From assembly GCA_024196135.1 (NCBI GenBank), contig JAMQCK010000265.1, positions 1 through 32,858 on the forward strand: a stretch of DNA of 32,858 nucleotides, given 5' to 3'. Below, one piece after another: positions 9,451-18,242 of this stretch (its first letter is position 1; the number at the start of each line of letters is the position of its first letter). Position numbers and translations under genes: made by a program. The notes beneath the pieces were generated by a model, which was not told the origin of the DNA, did not search any database, and saw only the letters and a program-made list of their open reading frames with translations. This stretch comes from Pleurotus ostreatus/Saccharomyces cerevisiae fusant (lineage: Eukaryota; Opisthokonta).

Positions 9451-10071
9451 TCACTGTTCTATGGCGCCTGGTTCTCCTCCAGAGCCCCAAGATCGCCATG
9501 CATCCATCTCTTCTACCCCGAAGGCAGGGTGTATAGTGGCGCTGCCTCCGTCTCCGATCTTGCGCCGCGCAGCTATCATTTGTCGATACGCGCGAAGGCG
9601 CAGGGTCTCTAATCGCGCCTCAAAAGACGCCCATATCTCTGGCTGCTCCAGAAGGATCTCGAGTCGGTGTAGAGAATACAGGGCTCCGTGGACGTTTACG
9701 CTGCCTAGATGCCATGGCCGAGTCCCTGCGGGCAAGAGGTACGACACCCGAGTCCAGAATTCCAAGCGGCGTTGGGCCAGACGAGCCAGCCAAGGTAGGT
9801 TGAGGAGGATGTTGGAAAGCTTGTCGACGATGGATTGTACGATCTGGGTTCTTCCCACAGTAACGACGATGTCGAAGACCATGAATGGGCCCCAGGTCCT
9901 CCGAATAGATGCAGAGGGAGAGCGGGAGATGGGCGTAGGCAAGTCGCCCAGTACGAGCTCTTTCCGCGCCTGCAACTCTGGAATTTTGTGGCCCGGCGTC
10001 TCGGCGCGCTGATCCCGCGGGGGCGCAAGTGGGCGCTGGTCCCCGTTCGGCGTCGTTTGCAGGTAGCACAT
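9451..10071 (-). CDS. Hypothetical 206-residue protein
   Basis: An intronless minus-strand frame beginning MCYLQTTPNGDQ, giving 206 residues. No domain is recognised. The first 55 residues are polar; the rest is probably helical with Trp- and Leu-rich blocks (FMVFDIVVTVG, ALYSLHRLEILLEQPEIW) and arginines. There is no signal peptide. The frame stays open upstream to a TTG, but the ATG at 10071 is the first proper start and lies 96 bp after a good TATA box (10167-10174). Three CCAAT boxes stand further upstream. The promoter elements make a real gene plausible, though the opposite strand is also open for 180 codons, so this is only a moderate call. Confidence 0.5.
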   Translation of the reverse strand: MCYLQTTPNGDQRPLAPPRDQRAETPGHKIPELQARKELVLGDLPTPISRSPSASIRRTWGPFMVFDIVVTVGRTQIVQSIVDKLSNILLNLPWLARLAQRRLEFWTRVSYLLPAGTRPWHLGSVNVHGALYSLHRLEILLEQPEIWASFEARLETLRLRAYRQMIAARRKIGDGGSATIHPAFGVEEMDAWRSWGSGGEPGAIEQ

Positions 10072-10166
10072 TTTTAGGGCGTACGAGCTAGGTTGTGGGG
10101 AAAAAGGGGGGAAGGGTGGCGAGAGCAAGAGCGGGAATGTGAAGGAGGATAGTAGAGACAGCGCGC

Positions 10167-10174
10167 CTTATATA
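10167..10174 (-). promoter_or_regulatory. TATA box
   Basis: TATATAAG on the minus strand (GGTATATAAGG in full), 96 bp before the ATG at 10071 of the small minus-strand gene. Confidence 0.6.
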
Positions 10175-10282
10175 CCTCAAGACGGAGGGAAGGACGGCAG
10201 AATCATGGTCGGCATAGACGTGAATCAGCTCGAATTCATAGCCCTATTGAGGAATGAGCGAGTCAATTGAGGCGGTGATTAG

Positions 10283-10329
10283 CCAATTGCGGGGAAAGAC
10301 GCCAATCGAGGCGTAAGGGTAAAGCCAAT
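10283..10329 (+). promoter_or_regulatory. Three CCAAT boxes
   Basis: CCAAT occurs at 10283, 10302 and 10325 on the plus strand, within a run of similar short words (CAATTGAGGCG and GCCAATCGAGGCG). They lie about 110-160 bp upstream of the TATA box at 10167. In fungi the CCAAT-binding complex works in either orientation, so they could serve the minus-strand gene; binding is inferred only. Confidence 0.35.
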
Positions 10330-10905
10330 AGAAGGCAATTGAGACGTGCAGGAGCGCAAAGAAAGCGACGCCACGGCCGAGAACGAAGACACGGCCTCGA
10401 GAACGAAGGAAGGGGTTTCGAGAGCTTCCATTTCTCGCTGACCTCGAAGGATTGGTGGCGACTTCGAATTTGAGAAGCGGCTTCGAAGGACGACTTGGGG
10501 AAGCGAGAGAAGAACAGCCTTTCAAGTCTTCGGGAGCCTTTTTTCACCTCCAACTTCCGAGAAGAGAGGGAGGTTTGTCGTAAGATGATGGCGGCTGGAA
10601 GCAGGCCGCGCGCGTACCCAAGCAAGGTCAAACAAGAGGTTCCCATTCGCACGGTCACGCATGACTGAGGACACGCGTTCGATTCCCAAACCACCATTAT
10701 CTAAGTTCGCGAGTCTACTGCTCGCGTCGGCATCTACTAGCGATTTTCTTATCAGGTTCAATCATCCCCCAAGCTCACAATAAGCTACGACTTAGTTCGC
10801 TGAGAGCTCGTACAACCTTTGATTACCCATTGGCAACAAGGTGCGTTCAACTACTACCGAGCCCGTCCGACGCCCTACTGATCAACATTTTGACCATTCT
10901 GCAGA
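10330..10905. other. No supported gene
   Basis: Short overlapping frames on the minus strand (10525-10244, 10697-10263, 10761-10522) have no start context or similarity I can support. There are short direct repeats around GAACGAAG near 10380-10415. The left part is probably upstream sequence of the gene at 9451. Confidence 0.4.
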
Positions 10906-11694
10906 CTAGGATATGAAGTCATAATAGAGCGATGAAGTGTGAGCCTGTGGTAAGGCAAGGGCACGACGTAAGACACTTACCACCTGCTGCACGACTTGAC
11001 AGGCGTGTCGCGCCTCCGGATCCGTAGTCGACGCAAAGCGCCCTTTCTCCTGAAAAATATCAGAACATAATTCCAGAAACCTCTTGAACCTCTCAGGCGC
11101 TGGATTCAAGTCGAGGACTTCGCGAAAGAACTCCGAGACCGTCCCTTCGTTCACGTCCGCGGCGCTGCGATTGAGCGTCCCGTCTGCCAGAAGGACTGGC
11201 CACAAATTGTCTTCCCAGAGTTGCTCGATAAACCCGTACATGGCTCTGTCTGAGCTGTCATCGCGGAGCCCAGGTGCCGAGGATCCGGGACTGGATAGGT
11301 ATGGCGATGTAGGCTGTTCCGCGCGACCACGCTCAGTGGCACGAGCTCCGTCTTCCGGAATATCTGGCGAGAGGTGCTGATCCTGCGGCGGGGACGCGTT
11401 GGAGCCGCGTGGACCTTCAGTGGACCTTACTCGCGGCGGGCGCAACATCCGAGGCGTTGGAATGAGGATAGTGTAAGCACGATATTCCGGCGACCCCTGC
11501 GTCAACCACGGCGGAGGACCCGTCAATCTCGATGATTCAGCCATGCGAGGAGCGGAGGATGTAGACGGACAGGAAGGGGGTGGAGTGGATTGAGAGCGCG
11601 AACCGCTCTGCAGCATAACGGCACTGTCGTGACGACGATGGGAGGCTGATGGGTGTCCTCGGGAGTCCCTAGGGCGCAGAGCGCGCTGGGGCAT
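10906..11694 (-). CDS. Ser/Pro-rich protein, paralogue of the gene at 12150
   Basis: Minus-strand frame starting MPQRALRPRDSRG, 262 residues. The first 160 residues are Ser/Pro/Arg-rich and probably disordered. The last 95 form a globular-looking block (LWPVLLADGTLN, then FFREVLDLNP, RFKRFLELC and KGRF) that aligns with the C-terminus of the next gene (LWPILALEPHAC, then FFDKAMQGRI, RFEGIRLLRAC). The N-termini also match (MPQRALRPR and MSYRARPRR). No named domain is recognised. A strong GTAAGT stands at 10980; if it is used with the CAG at 10899, an 82-nt intron is removed and the protein ends in NGQNVDQ at 10875 instead. The frame is open further upstream only to a GTG. Confidence 0.55.
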   Translation of the reverse strand: MPQRALRPRDSRGHPSASHRRHDSAVMLQSGSRSQSTPPPSCPSTSSAPRMAESSRLTGPPPWLTQGSPEYRAYTILIPTPRMLRPPRVRSTEGPRGSNASPPQDQHLSPDIPEDGARATERGRAEQPTSPYLSSPGSSAPGLRDDSSDRAMYGFIEQLWEDNLWPVLLADGTLNRSAADVNEGTVSEFFREVLDLNPAPERFKRFLELCSDIFQEKGRFASTTDPEARHACQVVQQVVSVLRRALALPQAHTSSLYYDFIS

Positions 11695-12149
11695 CACGAC
11701 GTATTCGACTTCTATATCCAGTGGTACGTAAGGAGGAGAAGAGGAAGAGTCAATCACCTGTTGACAATTGAATATATTCGACCTTCATATAAGACACCGC
11801 TAGCATCGGTGAATATAAGATCCAGGGCAAGCGCGCAATGCGAAGCCCGCGCGGAGGCCCGTGTTGAGGCCCAATAGCGTGTTTTACGTGTGTCATGGCC
11901 ATTCACTTCCATGGAGAAACAACAATCGCATCAGGCGCAGAAGTTCTTCTCTATCGAGGCTTGGCAGGTCGGATGAACTTAGTTTCAATTACAATGCGAA
12001 GTCGAAGACGCTATTTTGATGCAACGGAGAAAGTGTCGACCCAGCTTGCCTATATATTCAACAATTGTGTACACTCAATTCCGAGTATGCATTCCACGTT
12101 ATCATATACAGAGAAGTTCATGCCAGAGTATTGGTGCTATCATACGTAT
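11695..12149. other. Intergenic between two paralogues
   Basis: A TATA-like CTTATATGAA on the minus strand near 11781-11790, about 90 bp before the ATG at 11694, is the only feature I can support. Plus-strand frames here lack recognisable content. Confidence 0.4.
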
Positions 12150-13877
12150 TCAGGAGCTCTTCTGCCACCGCAAAGACCGTTTCACACGCCACCTTCTCTT
12201 CAGTGCTTCTTTCTCCTTGCAGGCGCGCAATAGTCTTATACCTTCAAAGCGATTTAAAATTCTCCCCTGCATCGCTTTGTCGAAGAATGCCTTGACTGCA
12301 TCCCTGGTCACATTTGTGGCATCCAGGCAAGCATGCGGTTCTAATGCGAGTATTGGCCATAAAACCCGCTTCGAGGCGTCCCCCTGCTGCAAATCGGTCA
12401 AAAATCTCGAGGTTATGAATGAACTTGGGTCTTCTTTTCGCGCGAGTGCTAGCAATCTCCACCGCGCGGACGACTCGTTCTCGGCAGAAGATGCTGGAGG
12501 CGTATACGTATAAGCGGGGTCGTAGCCCTGATAGTACTTGTATGACGGGATTTGCGCAGGCCCACCCTCATCAAACGACACTTTTCGAGTGCCGAGAGGA
12601 CGGCCATGATTGTGCTCTAATGAGCTTTCGAGGGTTGATTGCGAAGGTAAGTGGTCCGAGTCGAGAGATCGTCCACGACGAGTTACACTTTCAGGAGAGG
12701 CAGCAATCTCGGAGGATCCAGAGGCTGATCTATGTTGACGTTCTGAAGGCCCGGTCGACAGATGAATAAGAGACCTGGTAGGAGGCGTGGCAGAAAGAGC
12801 TCTCGGAGTTGAGGATGGCCTGGACGAATCGACCCGAGACCTGTTGGTCGATCGGCCTCGCCTTCGTGAGTTTGTGGCGCTGCCGGATGACGACGTGAAG
12901 CTATCTGCCGCTTGATCCAGGACTCTTTGAGGTACGGGAAAGTTGAGGAGCTGGTCAACGTCCAACAACATCGATAGCTGGGTCCGATCAATTGGTGATT
13001 CTTGAGGAGACAAGCGCGCAAATGAAGACGTCGGCGTGTCAGAAGGGCGATCCATTGACGTGATAGAGGATGTCGTTTGTAATGTGTTTGCACCCGAAGT
13101 CCTAGTCGTTGAGTGAGTGAGGACCGAAGTTTGGCGATCAATGGGCCCCGTGTTAGGTTGGTGCGTAACATTGCTTGAGGACGAGCTTTGCTGGGAATAA
13201 TGAGCCGGAGGCGGAATAGCTTGTGCAGAGAATGGAGTAATCGGTAGGACCACAGAATATGAGGTGTCTCCCACTGGTATTGAATATGAAGGCGGAAGTG
13301 TGACTGTCCTGAATGGATCACTTCCGTTTGGCGATGGGACCGGTCGATATGCGTAGCCTTCGGCTGAGGGATAGAATTCTGAAAGCGGCAGGCGCTGCCA
13401 TCTGGAGCCGGGTCTTTGAGGTATAGTAGGATAGTGCGCGTCGCTTGAATCCTGCGAATGAGGGTATCTCTGGCGAGAAGGCGAACTCCGTTGCCACGGA
13501 GCTGCTATCATCCGCGGTCCATCCGCGACAACGATTTGATTACAGCTAGGATCGGAATACAGTGGGGGAGGCAGTGGAGGAATGACGGGGTGCTCAGTTT
13601 GAAATTGCGATGGCGCAGATGGGGGCGCCGAAGACCCCCGCCGTTCGGAAAGGGAGAAAACGTGGTACGAGCCTGCTGTTTGCCGCACGGAGCTAGACAG
13701 CGAACTGGATCGAGATTGTGGCACAGCGCCAGGAGTGAACCGGCGGCGCCACTCCGCCAGTCCGTGGCCACTAGAGTCAAAGTCGCTGCGTCGAACATCC
13801 TGCGAAGTCGACCTCGAATAAGTGCCTCGTGGGTCGGGATGAGTTTCTGAGCGTCGTGGTCTAGCCCGATACGACAT
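12150..13877 (-). CDS. Ser/Pro-rich protein with C-terminal shared domain
   Basis: An uninterrupted minus-strand frame of 575 residues from ATG 13877 (MSYRARPRRSE). It is dominated by Ser, Pro, Thr, Arg and Gln, with poly-Ser patches; this long part is probably disordered and has no named domain. The last 90 residues (from about ARWRLLALARKEDPSSF) form a compact helical block with LWPILALE, FFDKAM and a basic tail, shared with the gene at 10906. The frame is open upstream to a TTG at 14009, but a TATA box at 13941 places transcription start downstream of that. An alternative ATG at 13927 lies in another frame. Both paralogues point the same way with about 0.45 kb between them, which suggests a local tandem duplication. 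Confidence 0.65.
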   Translation of the reverse strand: MSYRARPRRSETHPDPRGTYSRSTSQDVRRSDFDSSGHGLAEWRRRFTPGAVPQSRSSSLSSSVRQTAGSYHVFSLSERRGSSAPPSAPSQFQTEHPVIPPLPPPLYSDPSCNQIVVADGPRMIAAPWQRSSPSRQRYPHSQDSSDAHYPTIPQRPGSRWQRLPLSEFYPSAEGYAYRPVPSPNGSDPFRTVTLPPSYSIPVGDTSYSVVLPITPFSAQAIPPPAHYSQQSSSSSNVTHQPNTGPIDRQTSVLTHSTTRTSGANTLQTTSSITSMDRPSDTPTSSFARLSPQESPIDRTQLSMLLDVDQLLNFPVPQRVLDQAADSFTSSSGSATNSRRRGRSTNRSRVDSSRPSSTPRALSATPPTRSLIHLSTGPSERQHRSASGSSEIAASPESVTRRGRSLDSDHLPSQSTLESSLEHNHGRPLGTRKVSFDEGGPAQIPSYKYYQGYDPAYTYTPPASSAENESSARWRLLALARKEDPSSFITSRFLTDLQQGDASKRVLWPILALEPHACLDATNVTRDAVKAFFDKAMQGRILNRFEGIRLLRACKEKEALKRRWRVKRSLRWQKSS

Positions 13878-13940
13878 CTGTAGTCGATAAGTGGCGCTGT
13901 TGGTATCAAAGATGGACAACGCACCATGAGAAACGAACAG

Positions 13941-13947
13941 CCTTATA
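13941..13947 (-). promoter_or_regulatory. TATA box
   Basis: TATAAGG on the minus strand, 64 bp upstream of ATG 13877 of the Ser/Pro-rich gene. It is the same heptamer used at 2811 and 5908. Confidence 0.55.
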
Positions 13948-14138
13948 TTATCGGAGATCCTTTGCGAGCCCAGGAAAGATCGAAGCAAAGGAAGCTTCGA
14001 TCGATGCAAGAGGCCATGGAGGGTTATATGGCACGCGAATGACTACAATCGCACCGTTCAAAAGGGATCTCTTCCAACGAAGACAAGGGGGAAAAGGTCG
14101 AGAGCGAATCAAGATGGGATTAATTGATACATGTTTAC

Positions 14139-15135
14139 CTAGCCCGTCACGAAGCACGACAGGGACTGAACTTCCCGTGCCTTCTTCGTATACAACTTCT
14201 TCCACTCCTCGAGCTGAATATTGCACAGCGTCTTGTTTCCCCTCTTCCGGTCGCACGACTTCGCGATCTTGTCGATGCCGTCAAGCAGGCTCTTCATGTC
14301 CACTGAGGGCAGCACGCCGCCGCGTTCGAGCACCCTCAGATGTAGCGCGTCGAGGATTTGCGGCCACTTGTCGCAGTCGCGGTGATCTTCGGCGGGCTGA
14401 ATTTCGGACTTGATGGGAGGGATTCGGCGGAAAGCGTCCGCGTACTGAGCCTATAGGAAAGGGCGCGTTGAGAGAGGCAAGAAATATGACCAAGATGGAT
14501 ACGACGTACCCACGCCACGAAGAGAGGCGGACACGCGAGGGCCTTGAAAACTACGCTCGCGGGCTGACCAACGGAGAGCGGAGCGGCCCGGTCGAGAAGC
14601 TCGGTATAGCCGTGCCGGAAGGCATAGGACATGACCTCAAGCGGGTGCTCTTTGTGCGCGGCGCTAAGAAAAAGCAATCGGCGAGTCAATATTACAGTCC
14701 TGAGCACGAGTCGATAGGCAGGACGCACCTCATGCGAATATGCGCGATCGCCATCGCGGAGAAGATGTGATACTTCTCGGCGGCCTCCGCCACTGCTCGT
14801 AGGTTGTCGAAGAGAAGGTCGTCCAGCAAGGGGGTCCGTCTCGGTTGGACGAACTCGAGGAGGATCTTGAGCGTATCGGCGCCTTCTTCAACCTCGATGA
14901 TGCCGGGCGAAGATTCCTTGAAGACGAAGTCCGTCGTCCCCCAAAGATTGCGCTGCTCGACAGAGAAGAAAGCGCCATCGGAAGTCTTGAATGTGAGCTC
15001 TGCGGCATCGTCAGGAGTCACTGACCGAATAGGGCCAATTAGCATCCAACGCTGGAGATGCCAGCGAACAAAAATCGTACTGGTCTTCGCCTCGCTAGGG
15101 GTTGGGCTGGCAGCACACTCGTTCTCGGTAGTCAT
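14139..15135 (-). CDS. BTB/POZ domain protein
   Basis: Four exons are proposed: 15135-15081, 15020-14729, 14663-14510 and 14450-14139, giving 270 residues. The introns are 60, 65 and 59 nt, each GT-AG, and each junction keeps frame. The BTB fold covers about residues 20-115: ADVxF-like start (AAELTFKTSDG), then EVEEGADTLKILLEFV, then the family signature LRAVAEAAEKYHIFSAM. The region after it (HPLEVMSYAFRHGYTELLDRAAPLS, split here for length) and the Cys-containing C-terminal half are typical of basidiomycete BTB proteins. BTB domains dimerise and often dock to cullin-3 ligases; no substrate domain is evident. A second, broken member lies at 31621. A TATA-like TGTATATCT near 15297 would also allow a start at 15261 (MTQMRRG), adding 42 residues. 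Confidence 0.85.
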
Positions 15136-15737
15136 GGTAGGGTCGGAGTGCGAGAATGCGAGAGCCATGAGGCACCCAGGCGTTCGAAGAGCGGAGAGTG
15201 CCGTACTAACGATCGATGATGAAGCGCCCAGCACCAAAGGCCCTCGTCTCATCTGTGTCATCTGGCGTATCCATTCATCCCTTCCTGTATCCAGTAGATA
15301 TACAGAGTCAATTCATGCGACGCGCACGGCTGGCCACGCGCGACTTGAGATAGGGCACTTGGTAAGGAGATGAGCGTAAGAACCAAGTGCAAATATGTGG
15401 CGTTCTGCGGAAATAGCTAAACTTGAACTTGCACCGGTGAGGCGCTGCTTGTTCTGAACCGTCCGACCGCTTCATACGTGCAGCGGGAATCCAGATTAAT
15501 TTGAAGGTATTTCCTATGAGCTCTGGATTATCTGGATTTATACTACGACGATGGTCGCCGTGTCGAACTCCAAGGCGGTTCCGGCTGGCCCGAGTCAGAG
15601 TGACCTCGGGTCTGAATCATGTCACGCTCGCGGTGTGACACACGCGAAGCCGGGCCGTGCTCATTGTTCTGAACTCTCATCGTCTAGGGCTGCGACGCTA
15701 CCTGCCCTACTCGTGAATACACAAGATCTGGCACATC
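15136..15737. other. Divergent intergenic region
   Basis: Lies between the BTB gene (leftward) and the DUF7918-like gene (rightward), so it should hold both promoters. The long plus-strand frame that starts at 15551 is open here by chance; its useful part is exon 2 of the following gene. No repeats or RNA genes were seen. Confidence 0.5.
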
Positions 15738-17213
15738 ATGAACAGCGTGACAATGGACAACATTACTGCTTGGATAGAGGTCGAAGATCAGCCAGCGACC
15801 GTGTACCAGCCGGAGATAAATGCGAGGAAGAGGACCGCCGAAGCGTGGATCGCGTCCGAGACGGGCAAGGTGCGTGGTGGTGCTCTACAATATGGCTGGC
15901 TCCTCACATGAACATACTCCCTCAGCGCTTCAGGGTCTGCTGGAAGGACACCCTGAACGCCTACCACACCGTCGGCGATGTCAGAGTGGACGGCCGATAC
16001 TGCGGGGGCACGCTGCATAGGGCAACCGGCGGCGCGGGGACCACCATATTCAAGGACGGCATCCGTGACTCCCTGGCTTCCCGGAGGCCGTTCGTGTTCG
16101 CGCAGTTAGAGGTCACCGGTGCGTCCGCTGAGATCCCCACATGTCGGTCGGCGCTCATACGATGCTTTCCAGATGACGATCGGCATTTGGACGATCCGCT
16201 GAAGGGGCTCGGGGATATCGTGCTCAAGGTCAAGGAGGTCACGGATATCCAGCCGCTCGCCTTCCAGACGACGCTCACGATCGAGACGCCGAAGGTGCAC
16301 GAGCGCGCGAAGAAGGCGGTGGCGCAGCATGTTGGGTACGGTTTCCGTACGTCCTCGAATGCCACCCTCTTGACAACGTTGTCCTCTTCAGACTGGGCTC
16401 GGCGCGGCCAACGAAGGCGTACGGCCGGTCGAAGTCGAAGAGAATACGCACGATCGCGAGATTCACGTTCCACTATCGCCCTCTGGGTACGTCCACTATC
16501 ATGCCCATCCAACCTGTCATGCCCGTCAACTGAACCGTGCCCTTCTATGCGCCATGCCCTTCTATGTGCCTTGCCATCATCCCCTGCACCTCCCACCCGT
16601 CTCGTCCATGCACTCCACCCTTCATGCTCACCCTCTTCCAGCTCGACTACAGGCCGATGACATAGCGCCACCTCCCGAGCGCGCTGTTCGGCGCGCGGTG
16701 GCTCCGGCTGCTGCTGAGATCGATGATGACGTGGAAGAGGAGGAGCGGATACGAAGGCTCGAGGTGCGTCCGGTTCTGCTTCTGGTGCATTTGGCGCGTT
16801 CAATGTCATCGAGTCGCATGTCGGTTTTCCTGTGCTGCTGCTTGTCACACTCAGACTTCTTTGGCGAACTTAGCGTCCGGCTCATCACTGACAACATTCG
16901 CAGGCAGAGCTCGCCGCCCTCCGTGCACGTAAGAAGGTCAAGAAGGAGGTCAAGACGGAGGTTAAGCTCGAGGACCGAATAGACTTGAGCGGCGACGTGA
17001 TAGATTTGACAATGATGGTGAGTGTTGTTCTTGCTCGCGCCACCCGCCGTAGTGCCGCGCCTGCGGGAACGGCCGGCTCACGCGGGTGAGGGGGATACTT
17101 TATACACCATCTCAACTCGCTCCTTCCATCGGTCGCTCCCTTCGTTGTCTTTAGCCTGCCTTGTCCGTCTCCGCTTCCGAGCTTGCGAACTGACATCTCT
17201 TTAGGACGACTGA
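15738..17213 (+). CDS. DUF7918-like protein
   Basis: Six exons are proposed: 15738-15869, 15926-16335, 16392-16486, 16642-16763, 16904-17017 and 17205-17213, giving 293 residues. The introns are 56, 56, 155, 140 and 187 nt, all GT-AG and all keeping frame. The domain opens with ITAWIEVEDQPATVYQPE and continues with AWIASETGK, VCWKD, RPFVFAQLEV, the family motif VHERAKKAVAQHV, and FTFHYRPLARLQADDIAPPPE. An acidic patch (DDDVEEEER), a Lys-rich stretch and DVIDLT (residues 284-289), which resembles a SUMO-interacting motif, follow. The last coding exon is just GAC GAC TGA. The function of this domain, widespread in Agaricomycetes, is not known. The start could also be the second ATG (15753). It is divergent from the BTB gene. 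Confidence 0.88.
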
Positions 17214-17355
17214 CGCGGATCTCGTATATCTTTATTGGCTATCGTATGCACTAATGCTATTCGTGATGCTTTTCTTCGATGTCGTCGTCCACTTGTTCTA
17301 CAACAGCAAGGTCGAGAACATGAAGCAGGAGGTCGACTTCAACGAACTTCGCAAC

Positions 17356-17433
17356 GTCAGCCTGCACTTGGTGATCACGACGTTAGCCTGCACTTGGTGC
17401 TCACGACGTCAGCCCGCACCTGGTGCTCACGAC
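17356..17433 (+). repeat. 26-bp minisatellite, three copies
   Basis: Three head-to-tail units of exactly 26 bp (17356-17381, 17382-17407 and 17408-17433), each with the core CACTTGGTG(A/C)TCACGAC or CACCTGGTGCTCACGAC. They differ at only a few positions. They lie just after the DUF7918-like gene in sequence with no supported gene. Confidence 0.9.
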
Positions 17434-17596
17434 GTGCTCAAGCGATTCGAGGCTCCGGGGTGTCTTGCGCCACTGTCCATGTCTCCAGAGGTCCCGCTCG
17501 CTGGGCGACAGCGGACGCGACGGCGGCGTTGCTTGGCTCTACACGTGATCGCTACATGTGACGTCATGGGGTGTGAGCACCTCGTCTTCGAAGGCG

Positions 17597-17788
17597 ATGA
17601 GCTCTCGTCCATTCCTCGCGAAGGATGTGGGAGAGGAGGCGACGCGGTAGGCCTTCCTTCTAGGCTCCGAGTACAGCGCGCTGACCGTCGACTTCGCCAA
17701 CGCTCTACAACATTCAGCAACCACTGTCTCCGTCAGTTTTGCGCGCGACGTAGTGTCTCTTACCCGCCAATCGGAGAGGGATATGTGA
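17597..17788 (+). pseudogene. Fossil coding fragment with in-frame TAG
   Basis: One frame reads MSSRPFLAKDVGEEATR, a TAG at 17648-17650, then AFLLGSEYSALTVDFANALQ and on to a TGA at 17786. The residue pattern (amphipathic, balanced composition) looks far more protein-like than the Arg-rich alternative frame covering the same bases. I do not recognise the parent family and see no exon connections, so this is probably a relic of a lost gene; it could also be an exon of a gene I failed to join. Confidence 0.35.
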
Positions 17789-18242
17789 CGGTTGAGATGG
17801 AGAAGGACAGCGTTCAGGTTGTCTACAGACCTGACAGACAAGACAAACATCAAGTGTGTCTGCCATGTTGTCTCATTCGAAAGCATGCTAACGGCTCGAC
17901 GTCTATAGCATTACTCGGTAGCCCATGATGAGTGTATGTGCTGGCTCCGCCTGCCATACCATGGTGTCATGCGCCCATGCGCTACCAGTACAGCAGCACG
18001 CAGAAGGGCAGTCTTTGCTCGCGGAGTGGTATAGAGACTTTACGACATCCCCTTTATGCGGCGGCGGCGTGTGCGTGGAATGATAGTAAGCAGACAGTCT
18101 GCGGTGCTATTGTCTTCCATCCGTGCCTCGAAGATGCACATATATCTGCCTAGGTGTGTGCAGATGTCAACCGTGGCCCTAATTCTCCTTGAGCACCGCG
18201 CTCAGCCCGCACAATGCCTGAGTGACGCCGCTCTCCAGCACC
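17789..18242. other. No supported gene
   Basis: Sequence upstream of the seven-TM gene. Short frames only. It presumably contains that gene's promoter, though no clear TATA box was seen. Confidence 0.4.

Noticed and set aside
10610..10700. Possible tRNA around CGTTCGATTCC
   Set aside because: The B-box-like word is not flanked by a T stem, and no cloverleaf could be drawn.
15551..16660. 369-residue single-exon reading at the DUF7918-like gene
   Set aside because: It reads through the first intron in a frame that loses the conserved N-terminus and departs from the family at VAQHVG; the spliced model restores both.
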